DNA of 64,000 bases from Duganella sp. SG902 (GTDB taxonomy: Bacteria > Pseudomonadota > Gammaproteobacteria > Burkholderiales > Burkholderiaceae_D), in assembly GCF_013376005.1 (NCBI RefSeq), contig NZ_JABMJK010000001.1:496001-560000 (forward strand), in the 5' to 3' direction. The notes below the pieces were generated by a model. It was not told the DNA's origin and ran no database searches. It was given only the letters and a program-made list of their open reading frames with translations. Shown in pieces: positions 39,501 to 48,426 of this stretch (the stretch's first letter is position 1; the number at the start of each line of letters is the position of its first letter). The position numbers and the translations under genes are program-made.

Positions 39501-39640
39501 ACCTGTATGGTCGGGAAGTCCACCTGCGGCAGCGCCGACAACGGCAGGAACTTGAAGCCGACGATACCCGCCAGGACGATCGCCAGCATCAGCAGCGACG
39601 TCGCTACCGGGCGCTGGATGAATGGTGCGGATGGACTCAT
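36542..39640 (-). CDS. mdtB: RND efflux permease, MdtB-like
   Basis: The 1032-residue HAE1-class permease is of normal length. It shows the TM1 start MSPSAPFIQRPVATSLLML, the TM4 VVDDAIVMIEN relay and the repeated GGMPIGxxLxTL-like TM11 region. In Escherichia coli two different permeases, MdtB and MdtC, form a mixed trimer with MdtA and TolC to expel bile salts, novobiocin and similar compounds. The presence of two adjacent unequal permeases supports the same design here. It overlaps both its neighbours by four bases. Confidence 0.93.
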   Translation of the reverse strand: MSPSAPFIQRPVATSLLMLAIVLAGIVGFKFLPLSALPQVDFPTIQVQTLYPGGSPEVMGQTVTAPLERQFGQMAGLERMSSTSAAGVSIITLQFSLGQSLDVAEQEVQAAINAGNSLLPTDLPAPPIYAKVNPADAPVMTLAITSDTMPLTEVQNIVNTRLALKISQVSGVGLVTLSGGQRPAVRIQADTNALASYGLGLDTLRTAITAANANGAKGSFDGPTRAYSINANDQLVTAKDYKELILAYKNGAPVRLTDVAQVVDSAENVELGAWSGTKQAIILNVQRQPGANVIATVDGIKARLPELQAGLPSAMHVEVLSDRTNGIRASVEHVEMELVLAVVLVVLVIFAFLHSLRATVIASLSVPISLIGTCGVMYLLGYSLNNLSLMALTIATGFVVDDAIVMIENIARYIEEGETPMAAALKGAKQIGFTIISLTVSLIAVLIPLLFMGDVVGRLFREFAISLAITILISAVVSLTLVPMMSARWLKSHADEKPTRFAQRFQRFFDWVIGHYDTTLTWVIKHNGLTLLVALGTLVLTAVLYIFIPKGLFPTQDTGQLQARLETGKAVSYDKMAALQQQAAKVILDDPDVNNLSSVVGVDAANNTMLHTGSMLINLKQKRTGSQQQTMDRLRARVAEIPGLTLYLQPTQDLTIDAETGPTQFRVSIEGADNATVNEWATKLAAQMRTKSQVRNVVSDVGASANAAYVTVDRDTASRLSVTAASIDDALYSAFGQRIVSTIFTETNQYRVILEARRDDITTPADLANLQLKTGSGKPTPLSAVATVTERPAPLQITHVAQYPATTLGFDTAPGVSLGTAVDSIREAAAEIKFPPSVTMTFLGAAGAYQNSLSNQLWLILAAVICVYIVLGVLYESYIHPLTILSTLPSAGVGALLALLVTGQGLGVIGIIGIILLIGIVKKNAIMMIDFAIEAERDEGKPPREAIHQAALLRFRPILMTTLAALFAAVPLMFGWGEGAELRRPLGLAIFGGLIVSQMLTLYTTPVIYLGFDSLARRFRRKPVAQTEGGAL

Positions 39641-41034
39641 TGTTGTGCCGCGCCTTCCTTGTTGCGGCGGCGATGTTCACCCGACGGCGCCTCGCCAGCC
39701 GGCGCGGAGGCTCCGGCGGCCGCGCCATCGGCCGCCGCGCCGCCATGACGCCTGCCTTTCCAGCCGCCGTGTTCACCCTTGCCCGCGCCCTGCCCGCCGG
39801 CGCCCGGCAGCGTCACCTTCGCGCCCTCCTTCAGACGGTCGGCGCCTTCGGTGATCACCTGCTCTCCCACTTGCAGGCCTTCGCTGATCTGCACCTTGTC
39901 CACGGTGGCCGCGCCACGCTTGACCGGACGCACGGTGACAGTCTTGTCTTCCTTGAGCACGTAGACGAAGTCGCCGTTGTTACCATGGCGCAGAGCCGTG
40001 ACAGGCACCATGATGGCGTCCTTGATAGTGCGCAGCTCCAGCCGCACGTTCACGAACTGGCTCGGGAACAGCGAGAACTTGGCGTTGGCGAAGCGCGCCT
40101 TGGCCTTGACGGTGCCGGTCTGCGTATCGATCTGGTTGTCCAGCGCGTAGAACTTGCCGGTGTCCAGCGTGTTGGTGCGGGTGCGGTCCAGCGCCAGCGC
40201 GGGCAGCACGGCGCCGTCGTTGGCGCGCTGCGCCACATCGGGGACGCTGTCCTGCGGGATCGAGAACTCGACATCGATCGGCGACAGCTGGGTAATGGTG
40301 GCGAGGCCGTTGGCATCGCTGGAGCTCACCAGGTTGCCGATATCGACCGCGCGCAGGCCCACCCGGCCGGAGATCGGCGCCACCACCTTGGTGTAGCCGA
40401 GATTCAGCTTGGCCGTGCCCTCGGCCGCCTTGTCGGTCATGACCGTGCCCTCCAGCTGCTTGACCAGCGCCGCCTGCGTGTCCACGTCCTGGCGGGCGAT
40501 CGAGTCCTGGCTCAACAGGGTGCGGTAGCGGTTCAACGTCAGCCTGGCGTTTTCCAGCTGCGCCTCATCGCGCTGGCGATTGCCGGTGGCCTGCATCAGC
40601 GCCATCTCGAACTGGCGCGGATCGATCTGCGCCAGCACCTGACCAGCCTTGACCATCTGCCCCTCCTTGAACAGCACACTTTGCAGGATGCCCGAGACCT
40701 GCGCGCGCACCGTGGTGGTGGCCGCCGCAGTGACGGTGCCCAGCGCCTCCAGCGTGACCGGAATATCGGCCTTCTCGGCCGCCGCCACGCCCACCGTGGT
40801 GGCCGGCGCGCGGCGGCCGCCGCCGGGTCCACCAGGCCCGCCAGGACCGCCGGGACCAGGACCGCCCGGGCCTTGCGCGCTGGCGCCGCCGCCAGGCGCC
40901 GCCGGCTGATGGGTCAGATACCAGGCCAAACCACCCAGCCCCGCCATGGCGGCAACGGCAATCACGCTGCCCAGTATCTTGCGGCTGCGCTTAGGTGGGT
41001 TGGCGTTCAAAGTAGGCTTGGCTTGCGAGTCCAT
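39637..41034 (-). CDS. mdtA: RND periplasmic adaptor, MdtA-like
   Basis: The start at 41034 (with an AAGGA ribosome binding site) gives 465 residues. A short cytoplasmic tail and one membrane anchor (about 19-41) are followed by an unusual Gly/Pro-rich stretch (about 46-73, GPGGPGPGGPGGPGG) and then the normal adaptor fold: barrel-sandwich half-motifs (VRAQVSGILQ, VVAPISGRVGLR), an alpha-hairpin and a beta-barrel. The tail is Gly/Ala/Lys-rich. It is the first gene of the efflux operon and lies divergent to the Spy/CpxP-like gene. Confidence 0.92.
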   Translation of the reverse strand: MDSQAKPTLNANPPKRSRKILGSVIAVAAMAGLGGLAWYLTHQPAAPGGGASAQGPGGPGPGGPGGPGGPGGGRRAPATTVGVAAAEKADIPVTLEALGTVTAAATTTVRAQVSGILQSVLFKEGQMVKAGQVLAQIDPRQFEMALMQATGNRQRDEAQLENARLTLNRYRTLLSQDSIARQDVDTQAALVKQLEGTVMTDKAAEGTAKLNLGYTKVVAPISGRVGLRAVDIGNLVSSSDANGLATITQLSPIDVEFSIPQDSVPDVAQRANDGAVLPALALDRTRTNTLDTGKFYALDNQIDTQTGTVKAKARFANAKFSLFPSQFVNVRLELRTIKDAIMVPVTALRHGNNGDFVYVLKEDKTVTVRPVKRGAATVDKVQISEGLQVGEQVITEGADRLKEGAKVTLPGAGGQGAGKGEHGGWKGRRHGGAAADGAAAGASAPAGEAPSGEHRRRNKEGAAQQ

Positions 41035-41191
41035 CGTTATCCTTTTTGTAGGCGTGCGTGCCCATGGCAACCACGCCATGGCATCAATGCGTGGACTCTA
41101 GCATAAGCATTTGGCGGTGTCTGTGGGCGACGCCACGGCGATACAAACTCGCTACAAATCAAGGACTTTGCTCACTTTTCGTTAATCTGGC

Positions 41192-41206
41192 TTTACATAT
41201 CTTTAC
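41192..41206 (-). promoter_or_regulatory. CpxR-type box GTAAA-N5-GTAAA
   Basis: Read on the minus strand, GTAAA-GATAT-GTAAA matches the CpxR consensus of two GTAAA blocks five bases apart. It lies between the divergent efflux operon (ATG at 41034) and the Spy/CpxP-like gene (ATG at 41278), 72 bases upstream of the latter. A CpxR/CpxA-like pair is encoded next to it. Control of both directions is inferred. Confidence 0.7.
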
Positions 41207-41277
41207 CACCGCGACATCGCCGCTCAACGTGGGCCGCGCATACTGGCCTCACTACCAACCGACCGAGGAATCACATC

Positions 41278-41712
41278 ATGAGCATCTTCAACCGCCAGAC
41301 CATCGCCGCCTTCCTGCTGGGTTCCACGCTGGCCGTGGGCATCGGCACCTACGCCGTCGACCGCCACCAGGACGGCCACCGCTCGCACATCGGCCGCCTG
41401 TACGCCGAGGTGCAAGCCACCGACGCGCAAAAGGCCAAGATCGATCCACTGGTGAAAGCCGCCATGGACGACCTCAAGCCCCTGCACGAGCAGCTGCACG
41501 CATTGCATAAAAAGCTACTTGAGCAAGCCAGCGCGCCGACCATCGACCGCGCCGCGCTGGAAGCCACGCGCCAGCAAGGCCTGGCGCTGGCCGACAAAGC
41601 CTCCAAACGCCTGATCCAGTTGGTGGCCGACGTCGGCGACGCGCTGACGCCGGAACAGCGCAAGAAACTGGCCGAGCATCTGAGCCACGGACGCCGGTTC
41701 CGCGGCATGTAA
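41278..41712 (+). CDS. Spy/CpxP-like periplasmic protein
   Basis: The 144-residue protein has an N-terminal signal or anchor helix (about 8-27) and a mostly helical mature part with the LTxxQ motif (ALTPEQRKKLAEHL near residues 125-138), the mark of the Spy/CpxP family. CpxP inhibits the sensor CpxA and Spy is an ATP-independent chaperone. The gene lies just before a response regulator (14-base gap) and sensor kinase, the same relation as cpxP to cpxRA. The CpxR-type box is in its promoter region. Confidence 0.85.
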   Translation: MSIFNRQTIAAFLLGSTLAVGIGTYAVDRHQDGHRSHIGRLYAEVQATDAQKAKIDPLVKAAMDDLKPLHEQLHALHKKLLEQASAPTIDRAALEATRQQGLALADKASKRLIQLVADVGDALTPEQRKKLAEHLSHGRRFRGM

Positions 41713-41725
41713 TAAAATAAACCGC

Positions 41726-42454
41726 ATGAATACTGTAGACCGCATACTGTTAGTTGAAGACGACCCCCGCCTGGCAGAGATGCTCACCGAGTATCTGACC
41801 CAGGCGGGTTTTCGCGTGACGCACGCCCCCACCGGCGGCGTCGCGATGGAGCGCATCGCCGCCGCCGAAATCGACGCCGTGATCCTCGACCTGATGCTGC
41901 CGGACATGGATGGCTTGGACGTGTGCCGCAAGCTGCGAACCACCTCCGACGTGCCGGTGCTGATGCTGACCGCGCGCGGCGACGCCATCGACCGCATCGT
42001 CGGGTTGGAGATCGGCGCCGACGACTATCTGCCCAAACCCTTCGAGCCGCGCGAACTGCTGGCCCGCCTGCGCGCCATCCTGCGCCGCCGCGTCGACCCG
42101 CGCCCGCCCGATGCGCCGCGCGGCGCCGCCACGCCAGCCAGCGACGAATTCCTGCGCTTCGGCCGCCTGGAGGTCGATCCCGCCGCGCACGCGGCCAGGC
42201 TGGATGGCGTTCCGTGCGAGCTGACCGCCTACCAGTTCGACCTGCTGCTGGTCCTGGCCAAACACGCCGGCCGCGTACTCTCGCGCGACGCCCTGATGGA
42301 CCTGTTGAAAGGCGAACCGCTGGAAGCGTTCGACCGCTCGATCGACGTCCACATGTCGCGCATCCGCGCCGCCGTCGAAGACGATCCGAAAAAGCCGCGC
42401 CGTATCATCACCGTGCGCGGCGCCGGCTACCTGTTCGCCAAGGTGCAAGACTGA
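41726..42454 (+). CDS. OmpR-family response regulator, CpxR-like
   Basis: The 242-residue protein has a receiver domain with the acidic pocket VEDD (10-13), phospho-acceptor D55 in VILDLMLPDMDG and the switch residues LTARGD and YLPKPFEPRE, then a winged-helix DNA-binding domain ending in TVRGAGYLFAK. It resembles CpxR/RstA regulators. Its stop overlaps the kinase start by one base. A CpxR-type box upstream of the adjacent gene supports the CpxR assignment. Confidence 0.88.
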   Translation: MNTVDRILLVEDDPRLAEMLTEYLTQAGFRVTHAPTGGVAMERIAAAEIDAVILDLMLPDMDGLDVCRKLRTTSDVPVLMLTARGDAIDRIVGLEIGADDYLPKPFEPRELLARLRAILRRRVDPRPPDAPRGAATPASDEFLRFGRLEVDPAAHAARLDGVPCELTAYQFDLLLVLAKHAGRVLSRDALMDLLKGEPLEAFDRSIDVHMSRIRAAVEDDPKKPRRIITVRGAGYLFAKVQD

Positions 42455-43707
42455 TGGCGCGCTTCAGCATGGGCCTGCCGCGCCTCTACTTCCGCTTCTA
42501 CGTGGCGCTGCTGTTCATCCTGGTGCTGTTCGCGTTCGCGGTGGTGATGATCTGGAACCGCACCGGCAGCCCGCTGGAGCGCTCCAACAACACGCTGGCG
42601 CAGGTGATGCAGAACGTGCTGGCGCCGGCCGACGCGCCGCCGGAAGAACAGCAGGCCGCGCTGGCGCGCGTGGCGCAAGGCCTCAACGCCCACATGACGC
42701 TCTACACGCGCGACTGGCGGCCGCTGGCCGTGGTGGGGGAACAGATCCCGGCGCGCCACTGGCGCCGCCAGGGCATGACCGGGCCGCCGCCGGAATCCTT
42801 CGTGCGCCTGCCCGACGGCCGCAAGCTGCTGTCCAGCGAACCGCTGGGCTTCACGCGGCCGAAAGCCATGCTGCACAACGCCCTGTTGCTGCTGGCGCTG
42901 GGCCTGGGCATCGCCGCCTTCCCGCTGGTGCGCCACCTGACCAAGCGGCTGGAGCGTTTGCAGATGGGCGTGGAAAAGCTGGGCGCGGGCGACCTGACCG
43001 CGCGCGTGCCGGTGGAAGGCAAGGACGAAGTGGCGCGGCTGGCGCAAAGCTTCAACCGCGCCGCCGACCAGATCGAACAACTGGTGGGCGCCCACAAGAC
43101 GCTGCTGGCCAACGCCTCGCACGAGCTGCGCACGCCGTTGGCGCGCATCCGTCTGGCGCTGGAGCTGATCCCCGACGGCATCGACCCCAAACGCCGCGCC
43201 GGGCTGGAACAGGACATCGCGGAACTGAACCACCTGCTCGACGAAATCCTGCTGGCCAGCCGTCTCGGCGCGATCCCGGAAAACACCGACACCGAAGAAC
43301 TGGACCTGCTGGCGCTGGCGGCGGAGGAATGCGCGCGCTACGACGACGCCCAGCTGGACGGTGAATCGGCCGTCATGCGGGGCGACCCGCGCCTGCTGCG
43401 CCGGCTGCTGCGCAACCTGCTGGAGAACGCGCATCGCCACGGCGTGCCGCCGGCCAGTGTGCAGATCAGCTGCGCCAACGGCATGGCGACCTTGCGGGTA
43501 TGGGACAAGGGACCGGGCGTGCCGGATCCGGAATTCGAGCGCGTGTTCGAGCCCTTCTTCCGCCGGCGCGGTACGCTGGATAACAACGGCGCCGGATTAG
43601 GTCTGGCACTGGTGCGGCAGATCGCCCACCGCCATGGTGGCGAAGCGCGCTGCGCCCTGATGAAAGATGGGCGCAGCTGCTTCGAGGTGACGCTGCCGCT
43701 GCTTTAA
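42454..43707 (+). CDS. sensor histidine kinase, CpxA-like
   Basis: The 417-residue kinase has a first membrane helix (about 14-34), a short periplasmic region (about 35-140), a second helix (141-160), a HAMP domain, the phospho-acceptor H223 in SHELRTPLAR and an ATPase domain (NLLENAHRHG, DKGPGVP, GAGLGLALVRQ). Order and context match CpxA: regulator before it, Spy/CpxP-like protein upstream and efflux pump divergent. The start at 42454 (TGATG overlap) gives a proper first helix. The 3' end overlaps the convergent sppA gene by four bases. Confidence 0.88.
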   Translation: MARFSMGLPRLYFRFYVALLFILVLFAFAVVMIWNRTGSPLERSNNTLAQVMQNVLAPADAPPEEQQAALARVAQGLNAHMTLYTRDWRPLAVVGEQIPARHWRRQGMTGPPPESFVRLPDGRKLLSSEPLGFTRPKAMLHNALLLLALGLGIAAFPLVRHLTKRLERLQMGVEKLGAGDLTARVPVEGKDEVARLAQSFNRAADQIEQLVGAHKTLLANASHELRTPLARIRLALELIPDGIDPKRRAGLEQDIAELNHLLDEILLASRLGAIPENTDTEELDLLALAAEECARYDDAQLDGESAVMRGDPRLLRRLLRNLLENAHRHGVPPASVQISCANGMATLRVWDKGPGVPDPEFERVFEPFFRRRGTLDNNGAGLGLALVRQIAHRHGGEARCALMKDGRSCFEVTLPLL

Positions 43708-45590
43708 GGCGATTCGCAGAGGCAGTGGGTGATGGCGGTGAACGGCTTCTTCTGCGCCGTGATCTGGGACAGCCAGCCCAGATCATTGGCGATACCGGTC
43801 GCCGCGCTTGGCGGCAGGCCGGTGGTGGCGGCTGCGCCCAGCTTCAGTTGCGCGGCCACCGCCTGCGACACCGACTGCACCAGCGCCTGCGCCGTGCCGC
43901 CGCCCATCATCTCGATCAGGCGATCGAACTTGCTGATCTCGCGCTCCACATACACCACACGATAATCGGCCGGCAGCTTGGCGCGCGCGGCGGCGGACTT
44001 CAGCGCATCGCCAAAGCTGCCCAGACGGTCGACCAGGCCACGGTCCTTGGCCTGCGCGCCGGTCCACACGCGGCCCTGCGCCACCTCATCAATCTTCTCC
44101 GGCGTGGTCTTGCGCGCGGCAGCCGCCTTGGTGGTGAACTCCGCATAAATATGATTGATGCTGCCCTGGATCACCTGGCCCAGACGCGGATCCAGAGGGC
44201 GCAGCGGATTGCCCGCGTCGCCCAGCCAGGTGGTCGGCTGGCCGGCGGTGTGGATGCCCAGCTTGTCGATCACCTTGTCGGCGGTCGGCAGGATGGCGAA
44301 CACGCCGATCGAACCGGTGATGGTGTTCGGCTCCGCGATCACCTCATCGGATGACATCGAAATCCAGTAGCCGCCGGATGCCGCCACGTTGCCCATCGAG
44401 ACCACCACCGGTTTGCCGGCGGCGCGCGTCAGCTCCAGCTCGCGGCGGATCAGCTCCGAGGCGAACGCGCTGCCGCCCGGCGAATCAATGCGCAGCACAA
44501 CAGCCTTGATGCTATCGTCCTCACGCGCCATGCGAATCAGCTTGGAGGTCGAGTCGCCGCCGATGGAGCCGGGACCGGCGCTGCCGTCGCTGATTTCGCC
44601 CTGCGCCACGATCACGCCGATGGCGTCGCCGGTCAGCTTGCGCGGCACGCGGGACAGATACTCGTCAAAGCTGACCTGGCGGAAGCTCTTGCCCTCGGCA
44701 TCCGGGGCGCCGCGCTTGATCATCATCTGGCGCAGTTCATCCTTGGTTTTCAGGCCATCCACGAACTTGGTCGACAGCGACAGCTTGGCCAGGTCGCCAT
44801 TCACCGCCGCCACTTGCGTCGGCAGGTCGTTGATGGTCTTCATGATCTGGCCTTGCGGCAGCTTGCGCGCCTTCTCCACGTTGTCCGTGTACGAAGCCCA
44901 CAGCGCGCTGTTCAGATACGATTCCGCCTCGCTGGCGGCCTGCGAAGGGCCGTTGGCGATATAGGGTTCCGCGAAGCTCTTGTAAGTGCCAACGCGCAGC
45001 AGGTTGACGGTGACGCCCAGCTTGTCGAGCGCGTCGCGGTAGTAATTGCGATAGCGGCCGAAGCCCTCGATCAGCACCATGCCCATCGGGTGCATATAAA
45101 CCTCGTTGGCATGCGCGGCCAGCAGGTACTGGCGCTGGTCGTAGCTGGAGCCCCAGGCCACCACCTGCTTGCCGGAGGCCTTGAAGCGATCGATGGCGCC
45201 GGCCACCTCGCGCAGCGAGGCCTGGCCGGCGCCCTGCAGCTCATCGGTCAGCAGCACGACGGCGCCCACGTCAGGGTCCTTGGCGGCTTGATCCAGCACC
45301 GCCAGCACGTCGCGCAACTGAATCATCTTGTGCACTTCGCCGCCGCGCAGATTGGTGACCAGCGCATCGCGCGCGTTGACGCTCGATTGTTCAACCAACT
45401 GCCCCTTCAGATCCAGCACCAGCGTGGTCTTGGGCTGCAGCGGCTTGGCGCCGCCGCCGAAGATCGCATACAGCAGCATCAGCACCAGCACCAGGAAGAT
45501 CAGGTTGAGGACCGTGCGCCGGCTGGTATCCAGCGCGCGCCAGAAAAAGGCGAAGCCCCTGCGGACATAAGAAAACGGTGATTGGCTCAT
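43704..45590 (-). CDS. sppA: signal peptide peptidase SppA, 67-kDa type
   Basis: The 628-residue inner-membrane serine protease has a membrane anchor near the start (about 27-43) and two Clp-fold halves. The Ser-Lys dyad is in place: K204 in GTYKSFAEPY and S405 in MGNVAASGGYW, corresponding to K209 and S409 of Escherichia coli SppA. It degrades signal peptides after their cleavage. I chose the ATG at 45590, five bases after TGGAG, over the GTG two codons upstream. Confidence 0.93.
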   Translation of the reverse strand: MSQSPFSYVRRGFAFFWRALDTSRRTVLNLIFLVLVLMLLYAIFGGGAKPLQPKTTLVLDLKGQLVEQSSVNARDALVTNLRGGEVHKMIQLRDVLAVLDQAAKDPDVGAVVLLTDELQGAGQASLREVAGAIDRFKASGKQVVAWGSSYDQRQYLLAAHANEVYMHPMGMVLIEGFGRYRNYYRDALDKLGVTVNLLRVGTYKSFAEPYIANGPSQAASEAESYLNSALWASYTDNVEKARKLPQGQIMKTINDLPTQVAAVNGDLAKLSLSTKFVDGLKTKDELRQMMIKRGAPDAEGKSFRQVSFDEYLSRVPRKLTGDAIGVIVAQGEISDGSAGPGSIGGDSTSKLIRMAREDDSIKAVVLRIDSPGGSAFASELIRRELELTRAAGKPVVVSMGNVAASGGYWISMSSDEVIAEPNTITGSIGVFAILPTADKVIDKLGIHTAGQPTTWLGDAGNPLRPLDPRLGQVIQGSINHIYAEFTTKAAAARKTTPEKIDEVAQGRVWTGAQAKDRGLVDRLGSFGDALKSAAARAKLPADYRVVYVEREISKFDRLIEMMGGGTAQALVQSVSQAVAAQLKLGAAATTGLPPSAATGIANDLGWLSQITAQKKPFTAITHCLCESP

Positions 45591-45609
45591 CAACACTCCA
45601 GTGGTTGCG

Positions 45610-47067
45610 TTATTTGCAAGGATGATACTGCTTTTTCGAGATCAGCAATAGGCCGGCAAAAACCAGCAGGCCATTCAAGATTAGCAGTTCGAGACCCATG
45701 CGGTAGGTCCCGAACAGAGTTTCCTGATTGCAATCAATGACATAGCAGATGACGGGGCCGGCCAGGGCCACCGCCGGCGCCCAGCGGTCGCGCAGCGCGC
45801 GCCGGGTCAGGATGCCGAAGGCGAACAGGCCAAGCAGCGGGCCATAGGTATAGCCGGTCAGCTTGAGCACCAGTCCGACCATGCTGGCGTTGTCCACCCA
45901 CTTGAACACCAGCACCAGCGCCAGGAAGATCGCGCAAAAGGCCAGATGCACGCGGTGGCGCAAGCGTATCCTGGCCTGCTCCGTCAGGTCGGTGCGGCGC
46001 TGCACGCCGAGAATGTCGATGCTGAATGAGGACGTCAGCGCGGTCATGGCGCCGTCGGCGCTGGGAAACAGCGCGGAGATCAAGCCAATGAAGAAAATCA
46101 GTTGCAGTACAGCGGGCATGTGCGCCATCACTACAGTGGGGAAGAGCTTGTCGCCGGTGGCCGTTACACCCACCGTGGGGGCGTACAGGTACAGCAACCC
46201 GCCAAGGTACATGAACAGTACCAGTACAGCTGTCAGTACAGCGGTCAGCAGCAGCATATTCTTTTGCGAATCGCGCAGCGTTTCGACCGAAATATTCTTC
46301 TGCATGGTTTCCTGGTCCATGCCGGTCATGGCCAGCACGATGAAGAAGCCGGCCAGCACCTGCTTCCAGAAGTACGCGGGACTGTCGGCCGAGGTGGTGA
46401 CCACGCGCGTCAAGCCGTGCGCCTGCATCTGCGCGAGGCTGTCCAGCGGGCTGAGATTCATCGCATGCAGCAGCCAGCCGGCGCAGATGACGAGGCCCAG
46501 CACCATGCCGGTGGTTTGCAGCGTGTCGGTCCAGACGATGGTCTTCACGCCGCCCTCGTAGGTGTACAGCAGGATCATGGCGAGAATCACGGCGGTGGTG
46601 AGCCAGAACGGCACGCCCATGCCATCGAGGATGGCGAGCTGCAGGATATTCACCACCAGATAAAGCCGCGCCGATGCGCTCAGCGTGCGCGAAATGATGA
46701 AAAACGCCGCGCCGCTCTGGTAGGAGCGCGGGCCAAGGCGCTGCTCAAGATAGGTGTAGATGGAGGTAAGCTTGAGGCGGTAGTACAGCGGCAGCAGGAT
46801 ATAGGCGACGGCGATGTAGCCGAGCACATAGCCCAGTATCACCTGCAGATAGCCGAAGCCATCGCGGCCGACCGCGCCCGGCACGCTGATGAAGGTCACG
46901 CCGCTGAGCGTCGTGCCCACCATCCCGAACGCCACCAGCACCCAGTTACTGCGCTTGTTACCGATGAAGAAGCTATCGTTATTGGCGTTGCGGGAGGTGC
47001 GCCACGCCACCGCGAGGAGCAAGGCGAAATAGGCGAAGACGAGGGAAAACAGAGAGACTGCGGACAT
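45610..47067 (-). CDS. sodium:solute symporter family transporter
   Basis: The 485-residue protein has about 13 hydrophobic helices with the SSS-family pattern (GNKRSNWVLVAFGMVGTTLS, FISVPGAVG, SARLYLVVNILQ). These use the sodium gradient to import sugars, proline, pantothenate or other solutes; the substrate cannot be predicted here. Two starts are possible: ATG at 47067, which gives the family-typical MSAVSLFSLVFAYF beginning, and an in-frame TTG at 47103 with a better ribosome binding site (TGAGG). I prefer the former. The gene lies 20 bases upstream of sppA. Confidence 0.85.
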   Translation of the reverse strand: MSAVSLFSLVFAYFALLLAVAWRTSRNANNDSFFIGNKRSNWVLVAFGMVGTTLSGVTFISVPGAVGRDGFGYLQVILGYVLGYIAVAYILLPLYYRLKLTSIYTYLEQRLGPRSYQSGAAFFIISRTLSASARLYLVVNILQLAILDGMGVPFWLTTAVILAMILLYTYEGGVKTIVWTDTLQTTGMVLGLVICAGWLLHAMNLSPLDSLAQMQAHGLTRVVTTSADSPAYFWKQVLAGFFIVLAMTGMDQETMQKNISVETLRDSQKNMLLLTAVLTAVLVLFMYLGGLLYLYAPTVGVTATGDKLFPTVVMAHMPAVLQLIFFIGLISALFPSADGAMTALTSSFSIDILGVQRRTDLTEQARIRLRHRVHLAFCAIFLALVLVFKWVDNASMVGLVLKLTGYTYGPLLGLFAFGILTRRALRDRWAPAVALAGPVICYVIDCNQETLFGTYRMGLELLILNGLLVFAGLLLISKKQYHPCK

Positions 47068-47113
47068 GGAATATTGGCGGCGAATGAATCGAATCGCCGC
47101 CAATATACCTCAA

Positions 47114-48325
47114 TCAGTGGGCCGCGGCGTGGATCGACCTGGCGCCGCCAACGCTGGCCGGGCGTGGATTCAGACGGTCCAGGCGTCCGCTCAACGCCGT
47201 CAGGCCGAAGGCGCCCAGCACCACCAGCGCGCCGATCCAGCCCGTATGCACCAGGCCCAGATGCTCAACGATCAGGCCACCTCCCCATGCGCCGCCGGCG
47301 ATGCCGAGGTTGAAGGCGGCGATATTCAGGCCCGACGCCACGTCCACGGCGCGCGGCGTAAAGTGCTCCGCCTGCTGCACCACATACACCTGCAAGCCGG
47401 CGACGTTACCGAAGGCCACCGCGCCCCACACCAGTACAGTTGCCAGCACCAGCCATTTGTACGGCGCGGTGAAAGTCAGCACCAACAGAACAGCGGCCAG
47501 GCCGAGGAAAATAATCTTCAACGCGCCCACCGGGCCGCGTCGATCGGCCAGCTTGCCGCCCCAGATATTCCCCACCGCGACCGACACGCCGTAGACCAGC
47601 ATCACCAGGCCGACGGCGTTCACGCTAAAGCCGGTGATATCGGTCAGAATCGGCGCCAGGAAAGTGAACGCCGTGAACGAGCCGCCGTAGCCGATGGCGG
47701 TCATGGCATATACCAGCAGCAGGCGCGGCTCCGCCAGCACCCTCACCTGCTGCATCAGCGAGGCCGGCTTGTTATGCTGGATGGTCGACGGCACGAAGAT
47801 CGCGCTGCCGAGGATGGCGAGCACGCCCAGCGCCGACACGGCCAGGAAAGTCTCGCGCCAGCCGAAGTGCTGGCCGATGAAGGTCCCGAGCGGCACGCCG
47901 GTCACCAGCGCCACGGTCAGGCCGGTGAACATAATGGCGATCGCGCTGGCCGCCTTCTCCTTCGGCACCAGCGAGGTGGCGATGGTCGAGCCGATCGAGA
48001 AAAACACCCCGTGCGCCAGGCCGGTGAGAACGCGCGCGATCACCAGCGACTCATAGCTGGGCGCCTTCCAGGCCAGCAGATTGCCGAGGGTGAACAGCAC
48101 CATCAGCGACACCAGCAACAGCTTGCGCGGCACCTTGCCGGTCAACGCCGTCAACACCGGCGCGCCGACGGCCACGCCCATGGCGTACAAGCTGACCAGC
48201 AAGCCGGCGGACGGCAAATTCACGCCCAGATCGGCGGCGATAGTCGGCAGCAAGCCAACGATAACAAACTCGGTAGTCCCGATAGCAAACGCGCTGATGG
48301 TCAGCGCAAGCAGTGCAATAGGCAT
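47114..48325 (-). CDS. MFS transporter, AraJ/YdhP-like (DHA1) exporter
   Basis: The 403-residue protein has 12 predicted helices of the major facilitator superfamily and the DHA1 start MPIALLALTISAFAIGTTEFVIVGLL in outline, with the antiporter C motif TGVPLGTFIGQHFGWR in helix 5. Related proteins are called arabinose-efflux permease-like or YdhP; real substrates are mostly unknown. The ATG at 48325 lies seven bases after AGGAG. The gene ends 47 bases before the SSS transporter gene in the same direction. Confidence 0.87.
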   Translation of the reverse strand: MPIALLALTISAFAIGTTEFVIVGLLPTIAADLGVNLPSAGLLVSLYAMGVAVGAPVLTALTGKVPRKLLLVSLMVLFTLGNLLAWKAPSYESLVIARVLTGLAHGVFFSIGSTIATSLVPKEKAASAIAIMFTGLTVALVTGVPLGTFIGQHFGWRETFLAVSALGVLAILGSAIFVPSTIQHNKPASLMQQVRVLAEPRLLLVYAMTAIGYGGSFTAFTFLAPILTDITGFSVNAVGLVMLVYGVSVAVGNIWGGKLADRRGPVGALKIIFLGLAAVLLVLTFTAPYKWLVLATVLVWGAVAFGNVAGLQVYVVQQAEHFTPRAVDVASGLNIAAFNLGIAGGAWGGGLIVEHLGLVHTGWIGALVVLGAFGLTALSGRLDRLNPRPASVGGARSIHAAAH

Positions 48326-48426
48326 GACTTCACTCCTGAAAAGTTGACGCATGCAGTATCGCGATTAAGCCGAGTGAGAAAAAGCCTCCATAGTCCAAAA
48401 CATCTTTGCCCGCCGCGCAACGATCC

